Source of the DNA: Lachnospiraceae bacterium UBA6452
Lineage (GTDB): Bacteria > Bacillota > Clostridia > Lachnospirales > Lachnospiraceae
DNA length: 17,335 bases
Direction: 5' to 3'
Assembly (NCBI GenBank): GCA_002441865.1
Contig: DJNY01000004.1
Coordinates: 10,841 to 28,175, forward strand
Shown: one piece after another, positions 7,409 through 14,694 of the stretch
How the letters are laid out: each line of letters opens with the position of its first letter
Numbering within the stretch: the first letter of the stretch is position 1
Notes under the pieces: model-generated
The model's input: only the letters and a program-made list of their open reading frames with translations
Told to the model about the DNA's origin: nothing
Database searches by the model: none
Made by a program: the position numbers and the translations under genes

Positions 7409-8731
7409 ATGGATTTATTTGAATACATGAGACAAAATACAATGGAAAAGGAATCTCCGCTGGCGGCGCGTATGCGGCCGACAACACTGTCGGAAATCGT
7501 GGGACAGCGACATATCCTGGGAGAGGACAAGCTGCTGTATCGTGCGATCAAGGCTGACAAGCTCAGTTCTCTGATCTTTTACGGCCCTCCGGGGACAGGA
7601 AAAACGACGATCGCCAAAGTGATTGCCAATACGACGAGCGCAGAATTTACACAGATCAATGCGACTGTGGCGGGTAAAAAGGATATGGAGGACGTCGTCG
7701 CAAAAGCAAAGGATACGATGGGGATGTATCAGAAAAAGACAATCCTCTTTATTGATGAGATCCATCGTTTTAACAAAGGACAGCAGGACTATCTGCTTCC
7801 GTTTGTAGAGGACGGAACGATCATTCTGATCGGCGCAACAACAGAAAATCCATACTTTGAGGTAAACGGCGCTTTGTTGTCACGTTCCATCATTTTTGAA
7901 CTGAAGCCTTTGGAGCAGGAGGATATCAAGGATCTGATCAGGCGTGCGTTGACAGACGAGAAAAAGGGGCTTGGCAGTTATCAGGCAGAGATTGATGCGG
8001 ATGCACTGGAATTTCTGGCAGATATGGCAGGCGGCGATGCAAGGCATGCACTGAATGCAATCGAGATCGGTGTTCTGACCACGCAGCGCAGCGAGGACGG
8101 AAAAATCCACATTACATTGCCGGTTGCTTCCGAATGTATCCAGAAGCGCGTTGTAAAGTATGACAAAACAGGAGACAATCATTACGATACAGTATCCGCA
8201 TTTATCAAGAGCATGCGCGGTTCAGATCCGGACGCGGCAGTTTATTATCTGGCAAAGATGCTGTATGCGGGAGAGAGTGTTACGTTTATATCGCGCCGCA
8301 TGATGATCTGTGCGGCGGAAGATGTTGGGATGGCAGATCCGAATGCTATTCAGGTCGCAACCAGTGCGGCACTTGCGGTAGAACGTGTCGGAATGCCTGA
8401 AGCGCAGATCATTTTATCGGAAGCGGTGATCTATATTGCAACTGCGCCCAAGAGTAACAGTGCCAACAATGCGATTGTTGCTGCGATGGACTGTGTCAGA
8501 AAGACCGGAAATCTGAAAGTGCCGACGCACCTGCAGGATTCTCATTATAAGGGTGCTGTAAAGCTGGGGCATGGTCTGGGCTATCAATATGCGCATGATT
8601 TTGATAAACACTATGTAAAGCAGCAGTATCTGCCGGACGAACTGACAGATTCTGTTTTTTATGAACCGTCAACAATGGGCTATGAAAGTAAAGTACAGGA
8701 GCATATGAAATGGTTAAAAGAAGAAAAATAG
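7409..8731 (+). CDS. rarA: Replication-associated recombination protein RarA/MgsA (AAA+ ATPase)
   Basis: AAA+ ATPase of the RarA/MgsA/WRNIP1 family that acts at stalled or gapped replication forks and is related to clamp-loader subunits. Visible motifs are the family-typical PLAARMRPTTLSEIVGQ (17-33), Walker A GPPGTGKTT (59-67), Walker B ILFIDEIHRF (112-121), sensor 1 GATTENP (142-148) and arginine finger SRS (R160). The C-terminal tetramerisation region includes YLAKMLYAGE and the conserved HLQDSHYKGAVKLGHGLGYQY. At 440 aa it is full length. GAAGGA (7398-7403) is 5 nt before ATG 7409. It lies 30 nt after the deacetylase with no terminator and overlaps the next gene by 22 nt. It probably shares the LexA-controlled transcript, which fits its role in replication-fork rescue. 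Confidence 0.96.
   Translation: MDLFEYMRQNTMEKESPLAARMRPTTLSEIVGQRHILGEDKLLYRAIKADKLSSLIFYGPPGTGKTTIAKVIANTTSAEFTQINATVAGKKDMEDVVAKAKDTMGMYQKKTILFIDEIHRFNKGQQDYLLPFVEDGTIILIGATTENPYFEVNGALLSRSIIFELKPLEQEDIKDLIRRALTDEKKGLGSYQAEIDADALEFLADMAGGDARHALNAIEIGVLTTQRSEDGKIHITLPVASECIQKRVVKYDKTGDNHYDTVSAFIKSMRGSDPDAAVYYLAKMLYAGESVTFISRRMMICAAEDVGMADPNAIQVATSAALAVERVGMPEAQIILSEAVIYIATAPKSNSANNAIVAAMDCVRKTGNLKVPTHLQDSHYKGAVKLGHGLGYQYAHDFDKHYVKQQYLPDELTDSVFYEPSTMGYESKVQEHMKWLKEEK
8697..8701 (+). promoter_or_regulatory. Ribosome binding site deciding the phosphodiesterase start
   Basis: AGGAG lies inside the end of rarA, 8 nt before ATG 8710. The later in-frame ATG at 8740 has no comparable site, which favours the upstream start and a 22-nt overlap with rarA. 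Confidence 0.75.
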
Positions 8732-10026
8732 ACCAGCGGATGGTTGTTATTTCGCTGGATGCAGTCGGAGCAAGAGATCTTGCTTATTTAAAAACATTAC
8801 CAAATTTCCAAAAACTGCGTGCACAGAGCGGTTATTGTGATCATGTGGAAAGTGTGTATCCGTCTATTACCTATCCGGCGCATACATCGATCGTGACAGG
8901 AAAAAAACCGCTGCATCACGGTGTTATCAATAATCTGCAGCTGCAGCCCGGCAGAAAGAGTCCGGACTGGATGTGGCAGAAGCATTTTATCCATGGAAAG
9001 ACTTTATATGAAGCGGCGGCGGAAAAGGGATATGTCACAGCGTCTGTTTTATGGCCTGTGACAGGAAAAAGCGGGATCCGATACTGCGTTCCGGAGATTT
9101 TTGCCAATCACTGGTGGCAGAATCAGGTCACAGTATCGGCTGCAAACGGTCCACTGCTGTACCAGATCGAGCTGCTAAAGAAGTTCGGACATCTGATCGA
9201 TGGGATCAAACAGCCGCAGCTTGATAACTTTGCTTATGCGGCGGCAGATTATACGATCCGCAAGTATGATCCGCAGCTGTTTCTGATCCATCTGACGGAT
9301 GTGGATACAAACAGGCACCTGTACGGACTGGATGCACCGCAGATCAAAGAAGCACTGGAACGTCATGATGAAAGACTGGGTGGCATCTGCAGGGCACTTG
9401 CCGAAACGGGAGATATGGAGAAAACGACGATCGTTGTGCTCGGAGATCATTGTCAGATCGATACCCATACAGTGCTGTATCCGAATTATTACCTGAAAAA
9501 AGCAGGGCTGATCCGGGCTGCGGCGGACGGAAAGATAAAAGATTATGATTTTATTGCGCAGCATTGCGATGGCAGCTGTTATATTTATGCCGGAAAGAAG
9601 CTGAAAAAGCAAATGACAGATATGTCGGAAGAAGAAAAGAAAGCCGTAATGAAGCGTTTGAGAGGCTGCCTGCAGCAGATTCCGCACCTGCATGAGATCT
9701 TTTCGAGAAAACATGCGGCCGCTCTTGGGGCAGATGGTGACTGTATCTGTATGCTGGAAGCTGAGCCAGGATATTATTTCCAGAATGGCATGGAAAAACC
9801 ACAGGAAGAAGTCAGCCAGATGCAGGGGGAAAGAATGCTGGCAACTCATGGGTATCTGCCAACATTGCCGGAATATGAAACCTTCTTTATGATGAGTGGA
9901 TATGGTGTCAGACAGGGAGAAATCCCTGAGATGTATTTATGGGACGAAGGCCCGACACTTGCGTCGGTTTTGGGCGTATCCCTGCCGGATGCAGATGGCA
10001 AAATAATAGAGCAGCTTTTAAAATAG
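8710..10026 (+). CDS. Alkaline-phosphatase-superfamily nucleotide pyrophosphatase/phosphodiesterase (NPP-like)
   Basis: Predicted two-metal phosphodiesterase or pyrophosphatase of the type I phosphodiesterase/NPP group. Sequence order matches the family: D17 in VISLDAVG (metal 1), T54 in YPSITYPAHTSIVTG (nucleophile), D199 and H203 in DVDTNRH (metal 2, DxxxH), D246 and H247 in LGDHCQID (metal 1), and H380 in ATHGYLP (metal 2). There is no signal peptide or membrane segment, so it is probably cytoplasmic, unlike many secreted relatives. The start at 8710 overlaps rarA by 22 nt and has AGGAG 8 nt upstream. It ends in a hairpin that also contains the stop codon of the converging DUF4364 gene. 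The substrate is unknown; a nucleotide or sugar-nucleotide phosphodiester is an inference. Confidence 0.88.
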   Translation: MVKRRKIDQRMVVISLDAVGARDLAYLKTLPNFQKLRAQSGYCDHVESVYPSITYPAHTSIVTGKKPLHHGVINNLQLQPGRKSPDWMWQKHFIHGKTLYEAAAEKGYVTASVLWPVTGKSGIRYCVPEIFANHWWQNQVTVSAANGPLLYQIELLKKFGHLIDGIKQPQLDNFAYAAADYTIRKYDPQLFLIHLTDVDTNRHLYGLDAPQIKEALERHDERLGGICRALAETGDMEKTTIVVLGDHCQIDTHTVLYPNYYLKKAGLIRAAADGKIKDYDFIAQHCDGSCYIYAGKKLKKQMTDMSEEEKKAVMKRLRGCLQQIPHLHEIFSRKHAAALGADGDCICMLEAEPGYYFQNGMEKPQEEVSQMQGERMLATHGYLPTLPEYETFFMMSGYGVRQGEIPEMYLWDEGPTLASVLGVSLPDADGKIIEQLLK

Positions 10027-10035
10027 CTGCTCTAT
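10006..10035. terminator. Shared hairpin between convergent genes (terminator, better on the minus strand)
   Basis: A perfect 11-bp inverted repeat, ATAGAGCAGCT at 10006-10016 and AGCTGCTCTAT at 10025-10035, has an 8-nt AT-rich loop. On the minus strand it is followed by TATTATTTTG, a modest T tract, so it can terminate the malic enzyme-DUF4364 unit. On the plus strand it is followed by CAGAAACTG with no T tract, so termination there is less certain. The TAG of the phosphodiesterase (10024-10026) and the TAA of the DUF4364 gene (10018-10020, minus) both lie within it. Confidence 0.75.
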
Positions 10036-10533
10036 CAGAAACTGATATACATCCTGGCTTTTGCGTTCCCATTTTTCACAGATCGACTGCGCAATCGCTT
10101 CTGTCGGAACGGAAATAGTCAGATCAAGCAGTGTCACATGTTTTTCTCTGGCGATCAGATGGGCTTTGTATTCTCCATCCGTACCTTTGAAAAACTCACT
10201 GCTTAAGGATGCTTCTTCTTTTAAGGAAATAGATTTCTCCCGCAGATAAGTTTCGATATCTTTTTTGATCTCCGGGGAGATCCTGTTTTCGAAAAATCCC
10301 AGTGTTGTTTTTCCTTCCTCTGTGATCAGAAGCTGTGTCCGGTTCCGGATTGTGCGTTCCGCGATCATATTGCTGTCTCTCAGCTGCGCCAGAACGGATT
10401 GCAGATTCATATAAGTCGTATATTCTTTTTCTAATATAAAGTCAGTGATCTGTGCTTTTGTCAGCGGAAAATCTACGCGGTTCAGCATATAAAGCACGAT
10501 CAGTTTATAAAGTGTCAACGGATCCTGTGTCAT
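10018..10533 (-). CDS. DUF4364 family protein (winged-helix-like)
   Basis: Function unknown. The N-terminus (LTLYKLIVLYMLNRVDFPLTKAQITDFILEKEYTTY) matches DUF4364, a family I recall from Clostridia. Residues about 1-85 look like a winged helix-turn-helix, with the helical TKAQITDFI segment, a NLQSVLAQLRDSNMI recognition-like helix and an RNRTQLLITEEGKTTL wing, resembling PadR/MarR-type regulators. The C-terminal half (about 100-171) is an alpha/beta domain with no motif I know. The start ATG (10531-10533) has AAAGGAAG upstream on the minus strand. It overlaps the end of the YhcC-like gene by 29 nt and the end of the convergent phosphodiesterase by 9 nt. DNA binding is an inference from the fold pattern only. 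Confidence 0.88.
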   Translation of the reverse strand: MTQDPLTLYKLIVLYMLNRVDFPLTKAQITDFILEKEYTTYMNLQSVLAQLRDSNMIAERTIRNRTQLLITEEGKTTLGFFENRISPEIKKDIETYLREKSISLKEEASLSSEFFKGTDGEYKAHLIAREKHVTLLDLTISVPTEAIAQSICEKWERKSQDVYQFLIEQLF

Positions 10534-11473
10534 GGATACTCTTCCTTTCTATATAATCCCTTCCCTGATAATGTCCGCCTGCCTTTAGTGCCTTGTGCAG
10601 ACTGTTTAAAACATTGCGCTTCTGCAGACTCCAGGTTGGTGCGATCAGCAGATCCTTCGGCCCGTCGCCGGTAACTCTGTGCAGAATGATTGCAGGGTTT
10701 AAATGATCGATGCAGCTGCAGAGCAGGTCAATATAAGCCTCCTTTGAGAGACAGGAAAAAGCCCCCTGTTCATATTCTGCCGCCAGATCCGTACCATGCA
10801 GAACATGCAAAAGCTGCAATTTGATGCCAAAGATATTTTTCTGACTTAAGTAGTCGATCGTAGCGAGCATATCAGCCTGTGTTTCTCCCGGAAGTCCCAG
10901 GATGACATGGACGATCACCGGGACGGATAATACCTGCAGTGCTGTAAGCGCTTCTTCAAAACAGGAGAGCGGATAGCCACGGCGTATATAAAGAGCTGTT
11001 TTTTCATGCATGGATTGCAGTCCCAGCTCAATCCAGATGAATTTATCAGGAAATTCCATCTGGCATTGCTTTATCACATCGAGAACAGGTATGGGCAGAC
11101 AATCCGGTCTTGTGGCAATGGAAATTCCAACGATATTCGGATGGGAGAGCGCCATGTGATACAGGGTATACAGCCGCTCAGGCTCGGCATATGTACCGGT
11201 ATAGGCCTGAAAATAGGCAATAAAACGCTGCCCGGTCTGTTTGTCGCCAAAACGGGCAAGTGCCTGCCTGATCTGCGCATCGATGGAACTGTTCTGACGA
11301 ATAGCAGTGGCGAATTCACCACTGCCGCCGGCAGAGCAGAAGATGCAGCCGCGTGTGCCACATATTCCGTCTCTGTTGGGGCAGGTAAATCCGCCATCCA
11401 GTGCAATCTTATATATTTTCTCGCCATATTTCTTTTTTAAATAGGCATTCAGGCTCCGGTACGGCTTATACAT
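10505..11473 (-). CDS. YhcC-like (TIGR01212 family) radical SAM protein
   Basis: Radical SAM protein of the YhcC/TIGR01212 family, related to the Elp3 branch; its substrate is not established. The family signature ALDGGFTCPNRDG with the wide cysteine spacing is present: C31, then C43 and C46 (CIFC), with C38 in between. Other matching blocks are ISIATRPDCLP (118-128), IWIELGLQSMHEKT (147-159), VHVILGLPGET (188-198) and the C-terminal HRVTGDGPKDLLIAPTW (265-281). The reading frame is open 53 codons further upstream, but that would run into the malic enzyme gene. ATG 11473 begins MYKPYRSLNAYLKKKYG, where the family starts, and has GGGAAGAGG just upstream, giving 322 aa. It follows malic enzyme after 31 nt and overlaps the DUF4364 gene by 29 nt. 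Confidence 0.92.
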   Translation of the reverse strand: MYKPYRSLNAYLKKKYGEKIYKIALDGGFTCPNRDGICGTRGCIFCSAGGSGEFATAIRQNSSIDAQIRQALARFGDKQTGQRFIAYFQAYTGTYAEPERLYTLYHMALSHPNIVGISIATRPDCLPIPVLDVIKQCQMEFPDKFIWIELGLQSMHEKTALYIRRGYPLSCFEEALTALQVLSVPVIVHVILGLPGETQADMLATIDYLSQKNIFGIKLQLLHVLHGTDLAAEYEQGAFSCLSKEAYIDLLCSCIDHLNPAIILHRVTGDGPKDLLIAPTWSLQKRNVLNSLHKALKAGGHYQGRDYIERKSIHDTGSVDTL

Positions 11474-11504
11474 TGCCTCTTCCCGAAGCTGGTTTTCTAT
11501 TGGA

Positions 11505-12653
11505 TCAGATATGGGATTTGACAGCATTTGCAACAACCTCTGCAACGCGCGGATCAAAAGCTTCCGGCATGATATTGTCATCGCTGAGCTCATCATCTGA
11601 AACAAGAGAAGCAATGGCAAGCGCAGCGGCAAGCTTCATATCCTCTGTGATCTGGGTAGCGCGGCCTTCCAGTGCGCCTTTGAAGATACCCGGGAATGCA
11701 ACGACGTTATTGACCTGATTCGGAAAATCGGATCTGCCTGTACCAACGACTCTGGCACCTGCGGCTTTTGCAACATCAGGCATGATCTCCGGAACCGGAT
11801 TTGCCATGGCAAATAAGATGGCATCATGATTCATGGATTTTACCATTTCAGGCGTTACGATGTTCGGAGCGGAAACACCGACAAAAATATCTGCACCCTT
11901 TAAGGCATCGGCAAGGGAGCCTGTCTCATTATTCGGGTTGGTTACTTCTGTCATTTTCTGCTGCATCCAGTTCAGATTTTCGGAATCCTTTGAAATGATA
12001 CCTGCTTTGTCGCACATGATCACATTTTTAAAACCATAGGTAAGGAGAAGCTTGGTGATCGCAATACCGGCGCTTCCCGCACCGTTGATAACAACTTTAC
12101 AATCTTCTTTTTTCTTATTTACAACCTTTAAGGCATTGATGATACCTGCAAGTACAACGATAGCTGTACCGTGCTGGTCATCGTGGAAAACGGGAATGTT
12201 TAAGGTCTGTTTCAGGCGTTCCTCGATCTCAAAACATCTTGGTGCACTGATATCCTCTAAATTGATACCGCCGTAGTTTGGAGCAAGGTAGGTGATTGTT
12301 TTGATCAGTTCTTCCGTATCCTGTGTATCCAGACAGATCGGAACGGCATTGACATTGCCAAATTCCTTGAACAGAACGCATTTTCCTTCCATGACAGGCA
12401 TGGCGGCAAGCGGACCGATATTACCAAGACCGAGAACTGCACTGCCATCTGAGATAACAGCTACCGTATTTGCTTTCATCGTATATTTATAGGCGGCTTC
12501 CGGATCCTCTGCGATCACCTTACACGGCTCTGCAACACCCGGGGTATAGGCAAGCGCAAGGTCTTCTCTTGATTTGACAGATGCCTTTGCAGTGGTTTCC
12601 AGTTTACCGTTCCATTGTTCGTGAAGCTTTAACGCCAGCTCTTTTGATGCCAT
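11505..12653 (-). CDS. NAD(P)-dependent malic enzyme (short form)
   Basis: Oxidatively decarboxylates malate to pyruvate, linking C4 acids to pyruvate and supplying NAD(P)H. Family residues are visible: YTPGVAEPC with Y36, the SDGSAVLGLGNIGP nucleotide-site segment (68-81), K91 in MEGK, metal ligands E133/D134 in LEDI, HDDQHGTA (157-164), the Rossmann glycine motif GAGSAG (191-196) and FAMANPVPEI (281-290). At 382 aa it is the short bacterial form without the C-terminal phosphotransacetylase-like domain. The frame extends 29 codons further upstream, but ATG 12653 is preceded by GAGG 8 nt away and gives the normal N-terminus MASKELALKLHEQW. It is the first gene of the leftward unit and has a candidate promoter upstream. 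Cofactor preference cannot be decided by eye. Confidence 0.96.
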   Translation of the reverse strand: MASKELALKLHEQWNGKLETTAKASVKSREDLALAYTPGVAEPCKVIAEDPEAAYKYTMKANTVAVISDGSAVLGLGNIGPLAAMPVMEGKCVLFKEFGNVNAVPICLDTQDTEELIKTITYLAPNYGGINLEDISAPRCFEIEERLKQTLNIPVFHDDQHGTAIVVLAGIINALKVVNKKKEDCKVVINGAGSAGIAITKLLLTYGFKNVIMCDKAGIISKDSENLNWMQQKMTEVTNPNNETGSLADALKGADIFVGVSAPNIVTPEMVKSMNHDAILFAMANPVPEIMPDVAKAAGARVVGTGRSDFPNQVNNVVAFPGIFKGALEGRATQITEDMKLAAALAIASLVSDDELSDDNIMPEAFDPRVAEVVANAVKSHI

Positions 12654-12711
12654 TTTATTTTCCTCTTTCTTTACTGTAATATAATATTTGATTGATTCGC
12701 GATTACCTATA

Positions 12712-12740
12712 ATGATATAACATCTTTTTGAGGTCTGCAA
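12712..12740 (-). promoter_or_regulatory. Candidate sigma-A promoter of malic enzyme unit
   Basis: On the minus strand, TTGCAG (12740-12735), a 17-bp spacer, then TATCAT (12717-12712, five of six matches to TATAAT). The predicted start is near 12705, leaving a leader of about 50 nt. The -35 is weak outside TTG. Confidence 0.5.
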
Positions 12741-12770
12741 TCCTTTACCACAAGAAAATATAAAAAGTAC

Positions 12771-12798
12771 TTTACTATTTAAAGTTATTTGTTATACT
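12771..12798 (+). promoter_or_regulatory. Candidate sigma-A promoter of rho
   Basis: TTTACT at 12771-12776, 16-bp spacer, TATACT at 12793-12798. The -35 overlaps a perfect 10-bp palindrome AAAGTACTTT (12764-12773), a possible operator. Confidence 0.5.
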
Positions 12799-12946
12799 AT
12801 AGAAGCAAATCGTAATGCGGAATGTTCTTTCTTATTTCATATTGTAGATGTGTGCGGTTATATGCAGACGAAATCCCCAATGAGTTTAGAATCGAATATA
12901 ATATGGAAATAACGGAGCAGATGACGGGATAAAATCTGGCTGGAAC

Positions 12947-12952
12947 AGGAGG
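12947..12952 (+). promoter_or_regulatory. Ribosome binding site of rho
   Basis: Perfect AGGAGG. It lies 8 nt before TTG 12961 and 11 nt before ATG 12964, so spacing favours the TTG while codon identity favours the ATG. The proteins differ by one methionine. Confidence 0.85.
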
Positions 12953-12960
12953 TAATAAAT

Positions 12961-14256
12961 TTGATGAGAGAAAAGTATGAATCTCTGGCATTAGCGGATT
13001 TAAAAGAAATTGCAAAATCCAGAGGAATCAAAGGCGTTTCCACGATGAAAAAAGCGGATGTTGTGGAAGCAATGCTTGCAGAAGATGAAAAAAGCAAAAT
13101 AAATCCGGAAAAACTCAGCTCGGATCTGGACAGCGGAATGGAAGTCGGCGGAATCCTGGAGGTAATGCCGGACGGATACGGATTTATCAGAAGTGCAAAT
13201 TATCTGCCGGGTGAAAATGATGTATATGTGGCACCAAGCCAGATCCGTAAATTTGGACTGAAGACTGGTGACATTATTACCGGCAATACAAGAGTGAAAA
13301 CGCAGGGAGAAAAGTTCAGCGCACTGTTATATGTCAAAAAGATCAACGGACTGCATCCGGCGGAACTGGAGCACAGGGTCAGCTTTGAAGACCTGACACC
13401 AATCTTCCCGGATGAAAGACTGAAGATGGAAACAAAGGGGTCTTCCATTGCCATGCGTATCATGGATCTGATCAGTCCGGTCGGCAAAGGACAGCGTGGT
13501 ATGATCGTATCACCGCCCAAGGCAGGTAAGACAACCCTTTTAAAAGAGGTGGCCAAGTCCATTAAAGCAAATAATCCGGATATGCATCTGATCATTCTTC
13601 TGATCGATGAAAGACCGGAGGAAGTAACAGATATCAGGGAAGCAATCGAAGGACCGAATGTAGAAGTGATCTACTCTACATTTGATGAATTGCCGGAGCA
13701 TCATAAAAGAGTATCTGAAATGGTAATTGAGCGTGCAAAGAGACTGGTTGAGCTGAAAAAAGATGTCACGATCCTGCTTGACAGTATCACCAGACTGACA
13801 CGGGCTTACAACCTGACTGTACCACCGAGTGGCAGAACCTTATCAGGTGGTCTGGATCCGGCGGCGCTGCATATGCCAAAGCGTTTCTTTGGTGCGGCCA
13901 GAAATATGAGAGAGGGCGGAAGCCTTACTATACTGGCAACTGCACTTGTAGAGACAGGTTCCAAGATGGATGATGTTGTATACGAAGAATTCAAAGGAAC
14001 CGGTAACATGGAAATGGTGCTTGACCGTAAACTTTCCGAAAAACGTGTATTCCCGGCAATCAGTATTCCGAAGTCCGGTACAAGGCGTGAGGATCTTCTC
14101 CTTTCGGAAGAAGAACTGCAGGCGATCAATGTGATCCGTAAAGCACTGAACAGCATGAAGCCGGATGAAGCAGTGGAAAAGGTCATCGATATGTTTGTCA
14201 GAACAAGAAATAATGATGAATTTGTCAAGATGATACAGAAAATTAAATTTATTTAA
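12961..14256 (+). CDS. rho: Transcription termination factor Rho
   Basis: Hexameric RNA-dependent ATPase and helicase that ends transcription. An N-terminal SAP-like helical domain (about 1-45) is followed by the primary RNA-binding cold-shock-like domain with RNP1-type DGYGFIR (71-77). The ATPase core has Walker A PPKAGKTT (185-192), the LLIDERPEEVTD catalytic segment (213-224), Walker B VTILLDSITR (269-278), the Q-loop/R-loop region around SGGLDPAALHMPKRFFGAARN and TALVETGSKMDDVVYEEFKGTGN. At 431 aa it lacks the long insert seen in some Gram-positive Rho proteins. The start is TTG 12961 or ATG 12964. A leader of about 155 nt is long enough to carry autoregulation, as known for rho in other bacteria, but no specific structure was identified. 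The rpmE promoter begins 10 nt after its stop. Confidence 0.97.
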   Translation: MMREKYESLALADLKEIAKSRGIKGVSTMKKADVVEAMLAEDEKSKINPEKLSSDLDSGMEVGGILEVMPDGYGFIRSANYLPGENDVYVAPSQIRKFGLKTGDIITGNTRVKTQGEKFSALLYVKKINGLHPAELEHRVSFEDLTPIFPDERLKMETKGSSIAMRIMDLISPVGKGQRGMIVSPPKAGKTTLLKEVAKSIKANNPDMHLIILLIDERPEEVTDIREAIEGPNVEVIYSTFDELPEHHKRVSEMVIERAKRLVELKKDVTILLDSITRLTRAYNLTVPPSGRTLSGGLDPAALHMPKRFFGAARNMREGGSLTILATALVETGSKMDDVVYEEFKGTGNMEMVLDRKLSEKRVFPAISIPKSGTRREDLLLSEEELQAINVIRKALNSMKPDEAVEKVIDMFVRTRNNDEFVKMIQKIKFI

Positions 14257-14266
14257 TAAAAAAGAC

Positions 14267-14295
14267 TTGCCATAGCGGAAAGCCTATGCTACAAT
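14267..14295 (+). promoter_or_regulatory. Promoter of rpmE (extended -10)
   Basis: TTGCCA at 14267-14272, 17-bp spacer, TACAAT at 14290-14295 with TG at 14287-14288 giving an extended -10. The predicted start is near 14302, leaving a leader of about 48 nt. This gives L31 its own transcript separate from rho. Confidence 0.82.
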
Positions 14296-14349
14296 AATAA
14301 AGCTGTTTATGTAGAAACGAAAGTAAATTCATATAGAGAGGTGAAAAAG

Positions 14350-14556
14350 ATGAAAGAAGGAATCCATCCAAACTACTATCAGGCAACTGTAACCTGTAAC
14401 TGTGGCAATACATTCGTAACAGGTTCAACAAAAGAAGATATCCACGTTGAAATTTGTTCTAAATGCCATTCATTCTATACAGGCCAGCAGAAATCAGCTA
14501 GAACTGATGGACGTATTGATAAGTTTAATAAGAAATACGGCGTTGTTAGTAAATAG
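14350..14556 (+). CDS. rpmE: 50S ribosomal protein L31, zinc-binding form
   Basis: Large-subunit ribosomal protein bridging to the small subunit. The 68-aa sequence from ATG 14350 ([20 protein letters not shown]) is the standard length. The zinc ligands C16, C18, C36 and C39 are present (CNC and CSKC), so this is the C+ form rather than a zinc-free paralogue. The frame also opens with a GTG at 14341, but AGGTGA (14339-14344) is the ribosome binding site for ATG 14350 and the GTG lies inside it. The gene is a single-gene unit with its own promoter upstream and a strong terminator downstream. Confidence 0.97.
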   Translation: MKEGIHPNYYQATVTCNCGNTFVTGSTKEDIHVEICSKCHSFYTGQQKSARTDGRIDKFNKKYGVVSK

Positions 14557-14564
14557 TTTGACGT

Positions 14565-14597
14565 AAAAGGTTGAGATTTCTTATCTCAACCTTTTTT
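14565..14597 (+). terminator. Rho-independent terminator of rpmE
   Basis: A perfect 13-bp stem, AAAAGGTTGAGAT (14565-14577) with ATCTCAACCTTTT (14583-14595), has a 5-nt loop and a T run at 14592-14597. It begins nine bases after the rpmE stop codon. Confidence 0.95.
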
Positions 14598-14637
14598 GTG
14601 TTATGGTGACGAGGAAGTTTCATCTGATATGCATCGA

Positions 14638-14694
14638 GAAAATCAGAAGTAGAGAAGCTGCATCGCTATGAAGCAGCGGGATTTTCGAGAGGAG
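14638..14694 (+). promoter_or_regulatory. Possible structured leader of yqhQ
   Basis: GAAAATC (14638-14644) can pair with GATTTTC (14680-14686), enclosing GCTGC (14657-14661) paired with GCAGC (14673-14677). The outer arm ends three bases before the ribosome binding site AGGAG (14690-14694). It is not a riboswitch class I recognise. No clear promoter was found between the rpmE terminator and this element. Confidence 0.3.

Larger units (their letters stand above)
12654..12960. other. Divergent intergenic region between malic enzyme and rho (307 bp)
   Basis: AT-rich intergenic region carrying a leftward promoter for malic enzyme and a rightward promoter for rho, with their -35 elements about 30 bp apart. 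The rho side leaves a 5' leader of about 155 nt (roughly 12805-12960) with only tiny ORFs of about 10 codons. I found no tRNA, terminator or riboswitch I could name there. Confidence 0.7.

Noticed and set aside
9175..9849. 224-codon open frame on the minus strand inside the phosphodiesterase gene
   Set aside because: Entirely antisense to a gene with a full set of catalytic motifs; the translation is rich in Cys, His and Phe with no recognisable domain, typical of a shadow frame.
11474..11632. 53-codon N-terminal extension of the YhcC-like protein
   Set aside because: Overlaps the malic enzyme coding sequence, whereas the family N-terminus and a ribosome binding site fit ATG 11473.
11862..11866. 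Other GTTCG or CGAAC half-sites (also near 2820, 5492, 12628 and 15501) as LexA boxes
   Set aside because: None has a matching second half-site at the required spacing, and they lie inside coding sequences.
12654..12740. 29-codon N-terminal extension of malic enzyme
   Set aside because: Runs through the candidate promoter and the ribosome binding site; the normal family start is at 12653.
12805..12960. Riboswitch or leader-peptide attenuator in the rho leader
   Set aside because: Only very short ORFs of about 10 codons without ribosome binding sites, and no conserved riboswitch core I can recognise.
14271..14288. Dyad CATAG/CTATG after rho as a terminator
   Set aside because: Only 5 bp with an 8-nt loop and no T tract; it falls in the spacer of the rpmE promoter.
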